A DNA stretch of 64,000 nucleotides from Candidatus Schekmanbacteria bacterium RIFCSPLOWO2_02_FULL_38_14 (lineage in GTDB: Bacteria; Schekmanbacteria; GWA2-38-11): the NCBI GenBank assembly GCA_001790855.1, contig MGDH01000038.1:31133-95132 (forward strand). Reading direction: 5' to 3'. The notes under the pieces are model-generated. The model did no database searches and had not been told where the DNA came from. It saw nothing but the letters and a program-made list of their open reading frames with translations. Position numbers and translations under genes: made by a program. Of this stretch, positions 26,259-33,830 are shown piece after piece (the first letter of the stretch is position 1; each line of letters opens with the position of its first letter).

Positions 26259-27230
26259 ATGGTGAATATGAAATTCAGAATGTATCTTTTATTAGCCGTT
26301 CTATTTGCAATAGTCTACGCTATTATTACAGTAGGAGGTACTTTTTTAGGGATTGGAAACTTTTATTTCTACTTAACAATATCCATTGGGATGATGCTTG
26401 TTCAATATATGATAGGTCCAAAGATTGTTGAATGGTCAATGGGAGTAAAGTACATCAATAAAGGAGAATATCCAAAATTGGACAGGATGATTGATGAGCT
26501 TGCAGTGAGTGCAAAAATTCCAAAACCCAGAATCGGCATCTGTGAAACACCAATGCCGAATGCCTTTGCTTTTGGCAGGGGAGTAAATGACGGAAGGGTT
26601 TGTGTAACAAGAGGGATTCTTAATATCCTTGAACAAAATGAGCTGAAAGCAGTTTTAGCCCATGAAATGAGCCATCTTAAAAACAGGGATGTGCTTTTTA
26701 TAACAATTCTTTCAGTTATTCCAATGATTCTTTACCGCATTGCGTGGAACTTCATGTTTTTTGGCGGAGGAAGAGACAGGGAAGGCAGCGGCGGTAATGC
26801 TGCGCTTGTCGGAATGGCTGCTTTTCTTTTTTATTTCATTACAAACCTTCTGGTTCTCTATGCGTCAAGGATAAGGGAATATTTTGCTGACAGGGGGTCA
26901 ATGCAATTGGGAAGTCAACCTGCTGACCTTGCATCAGCGCTTTATAAGCTTGTCTATGGTTCAGCTAAAATGCCAAAAGAGGCATTGAAACAGGTTGAAG
27001 GGATGAAGGCATTTTTTATCAATGACCCTTCAAGGGCATTGCGTGAAATCCGCGAGTTGCAGCAGCTGGATTTGGACAGAAGCGGTACAATTGATGCCGG
27101 TGAATTAGAGGCTTTACGCATAAAAACCATTAAATTAAGCTTTAGTGACAGGCTTATGGAAACTCTGAGCACTCACCCTAATATGCTCAAGAGGATTAAT
27201 GAGCTTTCAAAAGCTAACAGAAGATTCTGA
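26259..27230 (+). CDS. htpX: HtpX-type membrane zinc metalloprotease with EF-hand-like insert
   Basis: Inner-membrane M48 protease that degrades misfolded membrane proteins. Two N-terminal TM segments, the zinc motif AVLAHEMSHLKNRD (HExxH, near residue 135), two further TM segments, and the third zinc ligand region SRIREYFADRGS. The 323-aa length is slightly greater than the usual 285-300. The extra material includes residues 271-282 (DLDRSGTIDAGE), which matches the 12-residue EF-hand calcium loop at every key position. A strong AGAAAGGAG ribosome site precedes ATG 26259. It stands alone. Confidence 0.9.
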   Translation: MVNMKFRMYLLLAVLFAIVYAIITVGGTFLGIGNFYFYLTISIGMMLVQYMIGPKIVEWSMGVKYINKGEYPKLDRMIDELAVSAKIPKPRIGICETPMPNAFAFGRGVNDGRVCVTRGILNILEQNELKAVLAHEMSHLKNRDVLFITILSVIPMILYRIAWNFMFFGGGRDREGSGGNAALVGMAAFLFYFITNLLVLYASRIREYFADRGSMQLGSQPADLASALYKLVYGSAKMPKEALKQVEGMKAFFINDPSRALREIRELQQLDLDRSGTIDAGELEALRIKTIKLSFSDRLMETLSTHPNMLKRINELSKANRRF

Positions 27231-27303
27231 AATCGCGAACCGTGATTCGTGGCTTGTCAAACGTTGTTCGGTAAATTACGAAAGACGAGGCACGGACTCA
27301 GTG

Positions 27304-27483
27304 TCACAATCCACTGCTAAACTCTCTCTTCACTTCATCAAGCTTTTCTGGATTCAAGAATAAATCAAGAGCGGTTAATGCAAGGGCTTTTGCTCCAATA
27401 ATTAAACCATCATCTCCGCTTGAAGAAATTGCAGCCTGCGCGCTCTGTCCGTAGAACTTAAACCTCATCTGAACATTTGCAAG
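27304..27483 (-). pseudogene. Remnant of an M20-family (AbgB-like) amidohydrolase
   Basis: A fragment with no credible start encodes MRFKFYGQSAQAA, resembling the lid/dimerisation-domain strand of M20 peptidases (KFxGxSAHAA), fused directly to AKALALTALDLFLNPEKLDEVKREF, which resembles the C-terminal helix of AbgB-like amidohydrolases. The catalytic domain is missing, and the two parts are normally well over 100 residues apart, so this is an internally deleted relic. Recognition is by eye only. Confidence 0.45.
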
Positions 27484-27561
27484 AAATTTTAAGTATAATT
27501 GATTTTGAGCGGTTCGACAAAAGTGAAGGTTAATCATTTGACAGCAACAACTTACAGTCAC

Positions 27562-27596
27562 AAAAAGGGTAGGGGAGGCTAAAGCCTCCCCTACCC
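27562..27596 (-). terminator. Rho-independent terminator of the coiled-coil lipoprotein gene
   Basis: Perfect 13-bp stems (GGGTAGGGGAGGC/GCCTCCCCTACCC) with a 4-base loop; read on the minus strand the stem is followed by TTTTTG. It lies 26 bp past the stop codon at 27622. A shorter relative is at 21918. Confidence 0.75.
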
Positions 27597-27621
27597 AAAA
27601 CATCTAACCGACTTGTACAAC

Positions 27622-28353
27622 TTACTGAACCTGCGGTGCTTCACCCCCGACTAATTTCTCAGCCTCTGACTTGGCGTTGTTGCACGGAGTGTCAAGAGAA
27701 ACTTTGATTTCTTCAAGCTGTTTAATTGCATCATCAAGTTTTTCTTTCTTTTCTAAGATATTTTCATCCCCGGAAAGTCCGGAAGCCTGCTGAATCGTGG
27801 CATCTGCCTTTGTCAGATTATCTTTTGCGTCTGTGAGATTTTTGTCAAAATCTGATTTAATCTGTTTTTTTAACTCATTAATCTTAGTCTTTGCTTCTTT
27901 TTTCTTGCCCTTATCCTTTATCTTGGGCAACACACTCTTTAATGCTTCGTCAATACATGATGAGGATGCAGACTCAATAAGCTGGCTTACTGTGCCTTTG
28001 GTTTCAGCAGCCTTTTGTGAAAGCGGTTCAATCTCACTCTTTATTTTTTCAAGTTTTTCAGAAGCAGCATCCTTTGCAGCTGTGAATTTATCTTTTGCAG
28101 CAACAAAAGAGGTTTTTGCTTTTTCATAATTCTTTCCTGTCATTTCAATTTCAGCCGCCTGCTTTTCAGTCACTGCAGCCTGGTATTCTTCAGGCGCGAG
28201 CTTTTCAGCGTTAGCAGCAACCGCATCCTTTTCTGCTGCCTCAGTATCTGCCTTCTCTTTTGTCGGAGGCCTTTGGCATCCAACAACTGCAAGTGAAACT
28301 GCAACAAACAAAACACAGAAAATCAGTATTGGACTCCTCTTGAACTTGTTCAT
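27622..28353 (-). CDS. Coiled-coil lipoprotein (DUF4398-like)
   Basis: Predicted envelope lipoprotein, 243 aa. Signal peptide MNKFKRSPILIFCVLFVAVSLAVVGC with a lipobox-type end (AVVGC). The rest is almost entirely Ala/Lys/Glu-rich helix and likely forms long coiled coils; residues about 45-90 resemble the DUF4398 repeat (EYQAAVTEKQAAEIEM...YEKAKTSFVAAKDKF). Two later Cys (SSSCIDEAL, DTPCNNAK) could form a disulfide. ATG 28353 sits 5 bases after AAGGAG; a GTG two codons upstream is too close to that site. Such proteins often link envelope layers, but no role is demonstrable here. Confidence 0.7.
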   Translation of the reverse strand: MNKFKRSPILIFCVLFVAVSLAVVGCQRPPTKEKADTEAAEKDAVAANAEKLAPEEYQAAVTEKQAAEIEMTGKNYEKAKTSFVAAKDKFTAAKDAASEKLEKIKSEIEPLSQKAAETKGTVSQLIESASSSCIDEALKSVLPKIKDKGKKKEAKTKINELKKQIKSDFDKNLTDAKDNLTKADATIQQASGLSGDENILEKKEKLDDAIKQLEEIKVSLDTPCNNAKSEAEKLVGGEAPQVQ

Positions 28354-28473
28354 ATGCACTCCTTTAAAAATGTTTGGTTAAATTAAAAGTTAATAAATAT
28401 TAATAAAAATGTTTTTAAAAATATTTAATCAAAATCCTCTTTTCAACACCACCTCCTGTACCATATAAGTTAT

Positions 28474-28581
28474 TTAGAAATGGATTCGCTCTTTTTTCTC
28501 TCTCTTTTCCTTCTTCTTCTCCTTTAAACTTTTTACCGGCTTTCTCTTTTGCTCCTTTTTGACTTTATCCATTCCTTTCAT
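28474..28581 (-). CDS. 35-residue highly basic peptide
   Basis: A short frame begins at ATG 28581, 6 bases after GGAGG, and reads MKGMDKVKKEQKRKPVKSLK followed by a Lys/Glu/Arg-rich end (KEKREKKERIHF) and TAA at 28474. More than half of its residues are charged and it has no hydrophobic segment. The Shine-Dalgarno is among the best in the region, which supports translation. It sits in an otherwise gene-free 520-bp stretch between two envelope-protein genes on the same strand. Function unknown; small Lys/Arg-rich proteins of this kind often bind nucleic acid or ribosomes. Confidence 0.55.
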   Translation of the reverse strand: MKGMDKVKKEQKRKPVKSLKEKKKEKREKKERIHF

Positions 28582-28818
28582 TTTTTAGCCTCCAAAAAAT
28601 TATTGGTTTTTAATTAATTGGTAAGTTCCTTATTCATTTTTTTAATTCAGACTGGAGAGTTAGTATCAAATTTTTTAAAAAAAATCAATATAATTTTTTA
28701 TTAAAAATATTTTTTATTATTTCAAGCAAAATAGTGGTTATTTAATTTATGCAATGTTTACTTTAATAAGGATTATTGGGTCGGATAGTTTTTATAGGAT
28801 TGAAAAGCCTGCAAATCA
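28582..28818. other. AT-rich intergenic stretch with no gene seen
   Basis: Nothing recognisable apart from long A/T runs. It probably contains the leader and promoter of the 35-aa peptide gene on the minus strand. Confidence 0.4.
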
Positions 28819-28849
28819 AAGAGGGAGACTTGTTTTATGCCTCCCTCTT
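28819..28849 (-). terminator. Hairpin terminator of the peptidoglycan-binding-domain gene
   Basis: AAGAGGGAG / CTCCCTCTT, 9-bp stems; read on the minus strand it is followed by TTTGATTT. It lies 31 bp past the stop codon at 28881. Confidence 0.55.
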
Positions 28850-28880
28850 CTTTAATTCTTACTGATGATTTTTACTTTAT

Positions 28881-29336
28881 TTATTCAGACTTTTCTGATT
28901 TGCCTTCTTCTTTTTCCTCTGGTGCAGGTGCTGCGGCTGTTTCTTTTTTTGGCTCAGAGGCTGCTCCTATACCAAGGGCTTCTCTTGTTTTTGAGCCTGG
29001 AATTCCATCAGCCTTTAAGCCTTTTTTCTCCTGAAATTTCTTGATTGCCTCAGTTGTGGCATCATCTAAATTGCCGTTTGCTTCACCGCTGTAGCTTCCA
29101 TCAGCCTTTAAGGCTTCCTGAACGGCTTTTATTGTTGATGCCTTGTACTTTGGCATTTCAGGTGCTGCTTTTTCTTCTGCTGCAGGAGTGGCTTCTGGCG
29201 TTGCAGGCTGTGCTGCTTCAACAGGGGCTGCTTCCATTTTGGCAGCTTCTCCGGTCCCTTCCTCTGAAAAGACTGGTAAAGCTAAAAAACAGATAAATCC
29301 AACTAATAATAAAGAAAGAAAAGTTTTCTTAATCAA
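28881..29336 (-). CDS. Secreted protein with a peptidoglycan-binding domain
   Basis: Exported protein of about 151 aa: signal peptide (LSLLLVGFICFLALPVFSEE), an Ala/Pro/Glu-rich linker and one PG_binding_1 domain (STIKAVQEALKADGSYSGEANGNLDDATTEAIKKFQEKKGLKADGIPGSKTREALG split across residues 65-120) that attaches to the cell wall, then a Glu/Ala/Pro tail. There is no catalytic domain. The start is most likely the TTG at 29336, 8 bases after AGGAGG; a GTG at 29345 overlaps the ribosome site and an ATG is not available. Confidence 0.78.
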   Translation of the reverse strand: MIKKTFLSLLLVGFICFLALPVFSEEGTGEAAKMEAAPVEAAQPATPEATPAAEEKAAPEMPKYKASTIKAVQEALKADGSYSGEANGNLDDATTEAIKKFQEKKGLKADGIPGSKTREALGIGAASEPKKETAAAPAPEEKEEGKSEKSE

Positions 29337-29529
29337 TATAATCACCTCCTTTTATTTGTAAAATAAAATTTGAAATTAATTAGATTTTTTACATAGTTGT
29401 TTCAATTATTGCAAGCATTTTCTATACTATTTGAACTTTTGCTTGACAATAAAAAATCTATATTACTTATTAATAGTCCAGCTTAAACTAATTTGTAAAC
29501 TTTTCTAACAGAATAATAAGGAGTTTTAA

Positions 29530-29949
29530 ATGGCAACAGAGAGATCTCTTGTAATGGTTAAGCCTGATGGAGTCGCAAAAGGAGCAGCTGGAGATATTAT
29601 TTCAAGGTTTGAGAAAGCCGGCTTAAGGCTTATTGGTCTCAAGATGATTCATATGGAAAAAAGAAAAGCTGAAGGCTTTTATATTGTCCACAGGGAAAGA
29701 CCTTTCTATAATGACCTCACAAACTTTATGTCCTCAGGTCCAACTGTTGTAATAGCGCTTGAAGGAGAAGGTGCAATTGCAAAAATACGTGATATGATGG
29801 GACCAACAGATTCAAAGAAAGCGCTTAAAGGAACTATCAGGGGTGAGTGGGGAACTGATGTTGAAAAAAATGCTGTTCATGGTTCTGACTCAAAGGAATC
29901 TGCAAGCTTTGAAATACCTTATTTTTTTAACAGACTTGAACTTTTTTGA
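29530..29949 (+). CDS. ndk: Nucleoside diphosphate kinase
   Basis: Transfers the gamma-phosphate between NTPs and NDPs. 139 aa, the standard bacterial length. Opens MATERSLVMVKPDGVAKG, includes RPFYNDLTNFMSSGP and has the active-site phospho-His in NAVHGSDS. AAGGAG lies 8 bases before the ATG. It is monocistronic in appearance; the upstream 180 bp contain a TTGACA near 29442 with an unclear -10. Confidence 0.97.
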   Translation: MATERSLVMVKPDGVAKGAAGDIISRFEKAGLRLIGLKMIHMEKRKAEGFYIVHRERPFYNDLTNFMSSGPTVVIALEGEGAIAKIRDMMGPTDSKKALKGTIRGEWGTDVEKNAVHGSDSKESASFEIPYFFNRLELF

Positions 29950-30197
29950 TTGTCAAATATGGAAAGAACAGTTAACCTATTGACTATCATTTTGTACTGA
30001 TTCGTTAAGATTTCAAATTATAATTTCTAATATTTCCAAGTCAGTACTGCGGGTCAGGGAAAAACACTCCTCTATCTTTTGCAAGATTAAAAACTGAACA
30101 GAGTCTATTTATTTTTGTAAAGAACCAAAAAGTATTATTTTAAAATATTTATCAGCTTACTTTGCCTTAACATTTTAAATTGCAAGGAGAATTTTTT

Positions 30198-30542
30198 ATG
30201 GAAGAAAAAAGGATAAAGGATAGAAGATTAGGTTCTGACAGGAGGCTTTTTATTTCCGTTGTAGATAACAGGTACTATGAAAAACGGAGAATTTTAAAAG
30301 TGAAAATAATAATGAGTACAAAACAGGCATATGTTGGGGAGTTTCATCTTTCTGAAGCAAAAAGAGGATTATCAGATGCAATGAATTATGAAAAGTCCTT
30401 TATAAACCTCACAGATGTAAGAATAGATGATTTTTCAGAAGTTATTCCCTCTATTTCATTAAACAAGGAACGGATTGTTTCTGTTGAAGAAATTTCATCA
30501 AGAAAAGCTCTTAGCTTGGAAGAAGGCAAAGCTGTAGCATAA
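30198..30542 (+). CDS. Small conserved protein resembling DUF6812
   Basis: 114-aa soluble protein. The N-terminus EKRIKDRRLGSDRR resembles the basic RR-rich leader found before PilZ-like domains. Residues 35-80 (VKIIMSTKQAYVGEFHLSEAKRGLSDAMNYEKSFINLTDVRI) resemble DUF6812, in which a short beta-sheet protein carries G-x-x-x-L-x-x-x-x-RLSD-x-LN. ATG 30198 follows AAGGAG by 8 bases; an upstream in-frame TTG is ignored. It may sense or modify something in motility or c-di-GMP signalling, but there is no direct evidence. Confidence 0.5.
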   Translation: MEEKRIKDRRLGSDRRLFISVVDNRYYEKRRILKVKIIMSTKQAYVGEFHLSEAKRGLSDAMNYEKSFINLTDVRIDDFSEVIPSISLNKERIVSVEEISSRKALSLEEGKAVA

Positions 30543-30615
30543 ACATAATTGCAAACTTTTGCCTTTACATCTTCAGCTTTATCTGCTACAAAAATCACTG
30601 TTTTAAAGTTTCAAT

Positions 30616-30677
30616 CTCGATAGGCAGAGGGTTTTCTAACCTTGTCTTTGCAGAACAAGAATGCCCTGCCTATCGAT
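30616..30677. repeat. ~60-bp palindromic element, copy B
   Basis: Outer stems CTCGATAGGCAGAGGG and CCCTGCCTATCGAT, core GGTTAGAAAACCC on the minus strand. Inverse copy of 16698-16755. It ends 55 bp before the thiolase start codon. Confidence 0.65.
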
Positions 30678-30731
30678 AATCGTTTTTCAAAATCTGGATA
30701 ATCAAGCATAATATATACTTAGGAGGCTGGT

Positions 30732-31919
30732 ATGCAAAAAGTTGTTATTGTAAGCGCTGTAAGGACGCCATTTGGAAATTTTGGCGGGGTTCTCAGGGAT
30801 TTCACATCTGCTGAGCTTGGCGGAATGGTACTTACAGAGGTAATGAAAAGAATAAATCTTGACCCAAAGCTTGTTGAGGAGGTTTGTTTTGGAATAAACC
30901 TGCCTGGTTCAGACCGCTCTATTGCGCGTCAGGCAGCCTTAAAGGCAGGAATTTCTGATGATATTCCAGCTATCTCTCTTGACAGGGCATGCTGTTCAAG
31001 CATGACTGCCATGGGTATTGAATCCCAGAACATACAGCTTGGACAGGTTAATATTGCAGCTGCAGGAGGAGCTGAGAATATGAGCCAGGTCCCCTATTTT
31101 ATCCACGCAGCAAGGTGGGGACAGCGCATTGGAGATATAGTTTTATCAGACCAGCTTGTAATTAAATGCCCTTATTCAGGCGTTCCAAGAGCCATTCAGG
31201 CAGGAAAAGAGGCTCTTGAATTTGGCATTACAAGAGAGGACCAGGACAAATGGGCTTTGAGAAGCCAGCAGTTTTGCGGAAAGGCGCAGGCAGAGGGAAA
31301 GTTCGAGGACGAGATAATGACAATTAAAATCCCTCAGAAAAAAGGGGAGCCTTTAATAGTTGACAAAGATGAGGCACCAAGACCTGACATAACCCTTGAA
31401 AAATTAGCAAAGCTTCCAACAGTTAACCAGAGCCCTACAGTTACAGCAGGAAATGCTCCGGGGCTGAATACAGGAGCCTCTGCAGTTATTCTGATGTCTG
31501 AGGAAAAGGCAAAGGAGATGAAGCTTCCTGTCATTGCAACTCTTATCTCCCATGCCCGCTATGCAGGGCATCCTCAGAGGATAGCTTCAATTCCAGCACA
31601 TACAGCAAAGATAGCTTTAAAGAGGGCTAACCTGACAATTGATGATATAAAGCTTATAGAGATTAATGAAGCCTTTGCAGCAATGCCTCTTGTTTCAAGC
31701 AAAATCCTTGGAGACTCTGACCCTGAAAGGGTTGAGAAAATCAGAGAAAAGCTGAATGTCAACGGGGGTGCTGTTGCAATCGGGCATCCAACAGGCGCAA
31801 CAGGTGCAAGGCTTGTTATGACCCTTGCCTATGAACTAAAAAGGCGCGGCGGTGGATATGGCTTGGCTTCAATATGCGGAGGAATCGGAGAAGGAGAAGC
31901 ATGTGTGATTAAGGTATAG
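30732..31919 (+). CDS. Acetyl-CoA C-acetyltransferase (thiolase)
   Basis: Type II thiolase, 395 aa, condensing or cleaving acyl-CoA. The nucleophilic Cys lies in DRACCSSMTAMG near residue 89, the His in GHPTGATGARLV, and the second Cys in SICGGIGEGEAC near the C-terminus. The C-terminal motif departs from the usual CIGGGQG. Strong AGGAGG ribosome site. It begins a four-gene CoA-ester cluster with an acyl-CoA mutase, a CoA-transferase and an epimerase-like protein, suggesting a role in a short-chain acyl-CoA pathway (propionyl-, butyryl- or branched-acyl-CoA) rather than plain beta-oxidation. Physiological direction unclear. Confidence 0.9.
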   Translation: MQKVVIVSAVRTPFGNFGGVLRDFTSAELGGMVLTEVMKRINLDPKLVEEVCFGINLPGSDRSIARQAALKAGISDDIPAISLDRACCSSMTAMGIESQNIQLGQVNIAAAGGAENMSQVPYFIHAARWGQRIGDIVLSDQLVIKCPYSGVPRAIQAGKEALEFGITREDQDKWALRSQQFCGKAQAEGKFEDEIMTIKIPQKKGEPLIVDKDEAPRPDITLEKLAKLPTVNQSPTVTAGNAPGLNTGASAVILMSEEKAKEMKLPVIATLISHARYAGHPQRIASIPAHTAKIALKRANLTIDDIKLIEINEAFAAMPLVSSKILGDSDPERVEKIREKLNVNGGAVAIGHPTGATGARLVMTLAYELKRRGGGYGLASICGGIGEGEACVIKV

Positions 31920-31949
31920 GGAGGAAAATATAAGGGAAAAGGTAAAGTT

Positions 31950-32057
31950 CAAATGTCAAAGCTCAAAGTCCAAAGTAAATTCCAAATTCAAATGAAAGAA
32001 ATGAAAAAAAATCTTTTGGCATTTTGTCATTAGACATTCATTTGACATTTGAACTTA
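31950..32057. repeat. AT-rich CAAA-type inverted repeat
   Basis: Left arm CAAATGTCAAAGCTCAAAG, right arm CATTTGACATTTGAAC. Sits between thiolase and mutase genes, so they may have separate transcripts or this hairpin lies within one. Confidence 0.55.
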
Positions 32058-32078
32058 ATATTTTAAGGAGCTGTTAAG

Positions 32079-33764
32079 GTGTTTGACAGGGAAAAATTAA
32101 GAGAGATTGAAAAGAAAAAGAAGGAATGGGAAGAGAGAATATTAAAAGAATATCTAAAGAAAAATCCTGAGAGAAAAGAAAAGTTTGTTACAAATTCAGA
32201 GCAGGAGATAAGAAGGCTTTATACCCCGCTTGACCTTGAGGAAATAGGGTTTGATTATCTCAAAGACTCAGGTTTTCCCGGTGATTATCCATATACCCGC
32301 GGTATTGACCCAAATATGTACAGAAGCCAGTTCTGGACAATGAGCCAGTATGCCGGCTATGGGTCAGCAGAGGATACAAACAAGTGGTACAAGTATCTTT
32401 TAAAGCAGGGACAAAAGGGGAACAGCGTTGCCTTTGACCTTCCTACACAGCTTGGCTATGATTCAGACCACCCAATGTCTTTTGGAGAGGTTGGCAAGGT
32501 TGGTGTTGCGGTTGATACCCTTGCGGATATGGAAATTCTTTTTGACGGAATCTCAATTGGCGAGATACGCCAGTCAATGACAATTAATGCGTCAGCCTCA
32601 ATCATTCTTGCTATGTACATAGCAATTGCAGAAAAACAGGGAATAGATAAAAAGGACATAGAGGTTTTTCTGCAGAATGATATTCTGAAGGAATACATAG
32701 GAAGAGGGGCGTATGTTTTCCCTGTAAAGCCCTCATTAAGGCTCGTCACTGATATCATAGAATACTGCGCAAAAAATATGCCCAAATCAAGCCCACAGCG
32801 TGTTTGCGGCTACCATATGAGGGAGTCAGGAGCAACTGCAACCCAGGAAGTTGGCTTTACCCTCTCAAATGCAATTACATATATAAAATCTGCTCTTGAA
32901 AGAGGATTGAGTGTTGATGATTTTGCCCCAGGACTTTTAATATTCCTTTCAGGAGACAATGAGTTTTTTGAAGAGGTTGCAAAATTCAGGGCAACAAGGA
33001 AAATGTGGGCACAGCTCATGAAGGAGAAGTTTGGTGCAAAAAATCCAAAGTCAATGCAGATAAGATTCTTTGGATATAGCTCGGGAAGCACTCTGACAGC
33101 ACAGCAACCGCTTAACAATATAATAAGGGTAAGCCTTGAGGCACTTGCAATGATTTTGGGCGGGGGACAGTTTATATTCCTTTCCTCATATGATGAGGCA
33201 AAGGCTCTTCCTTCAGAAGAATCTATAAGAATTGCTTTAAGAACACAGCAGATAATTGCCAACGAGACAGGGGTTGCGGATACTGTTGACCCGCTTTCAG
33301 GCTCTTATTATGTTGAGTACCTGACCAGCCAGATTGAAAAAGGGGCGCAGGAATATATTGACAGGATAGAGAAAATGGGCGGCTCGGTTGTGGCTATTGA
33401 AAGGGGATATATTCAGGAAGAGATTGCAAAAGAGGCATATAAGAAACAGAGAGAAATCGAGCAAAAAAAGAAAATAATAGTTGGAGTTAATGAGTATAAA
33501 ATTGATGAAAAAGAAAAACGGGAGGTTATGAAAATCAACCCGGAAGTGGAGAAAAAGCAGATAGAGAGGTTGAATAAGGCAAAGAGAGAGAGAGACAATA
33601 AGAAAGTTGAGGAAGCCCTGAAGAAGGTGAGAGAAGCAGCAAAGGGGAATCAGAATATAGTCCCTGTAATGATTGAAGCAGTTAAAACTTATGCCTCAAT
33701 TGGTGAAATATGCGGAGTCTTGCGTGAGGTGTTTGGGAAATATGAAGGAAGAAGCGTTTTTTAG
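32079..33764 (+). CDS. B12-dependent acyl-CoA mutase, large (substrate-binding) subunit
   Basis: TIM-barrel subunit of the methylmalonyl-CoA mutase family, 561 aa, starting at GTG 32079 eight bases after AAGGAG. The family core is clear: YTRGIDPNMYRSQFWTMSQY, NSVAFDLPTQLGYDSDHP, GYHMRESGATATQEVGF, RFFGYSSGSTLTAQQPLNN and GVADTVDPLSGSYYVE. No B12-binding domain is fused and none is encoded nearby, so a small subunit must be elsewhere. The substrate loop differs from typical mutases (MYRSQFWTMSQY versus MYRGRLWTMRQY in Thermus and archaeal enzymes as I recall them), so methylmalonyl-CoA may not be the substrate. Coiled Lys/Glu-rich linker near 450-520. Confidence 0.88.
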   Translation: MFDREKLREIEKKKKEWEERILKEYLKKNPERKEKFVTNSEQEIRRLYTPLDLEEIGFDYLKDSGFPGDYPYTRGIDPNMYRSQFWTMSQYAGYGSAEDTNKWYKYLLKQGQKGNSVAFDLPTQLGYDSDHPMSFGEVGKVGVAVDTLADMEILFDGISIGEIRQSMTINASASIILAMYIAIAEKQGIDKKDIEVFLQNDILKEYIGRGAYVFPVKPSLRLVTDIIEYCAKNMPKSSPQRVCGYHMRESGATATQEVGFTLSNAITYIKSALERGLSVDDFAPGLLIFLSGDNEFFEEVAKFRATRKMWAQLMKEKFGAKNPKSMQIRFFGYSSGSTLTAQQPLNNIIRVSLEALAMILGGGQFIFLSSYDEAKALPSEESIRIALRTQQIIANETGVADTVDPLSGSYYVEYLTSQIEKGAQEYIDRIEKMGGSVVAIERGYIQEEIAKEAYKKQREIEQKKKIIVGVNEYKIDEKEKREVMKINPEVEKKQIERLNKAKRERDNKKVEEALKKVREAAKGNQNIVPVMIEAVKTYASIGEICGVLREVFGKYEGRSVF

Positions 33765-33830
33765 ATAAAAATAAAGATAAAAAATAATTCATTTTTTATA
33801 TTTAAATTTTCCAAAGGAGGAGATATTCCT

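Noticed and set aside
27797..28129. 110-codon plus-strand frame
   Set aside because: Antisense to the coiled-coil lipoprotein; the Phe/Ser-rich composition mirrors Lys/Glu/Ala codons of the real gene.
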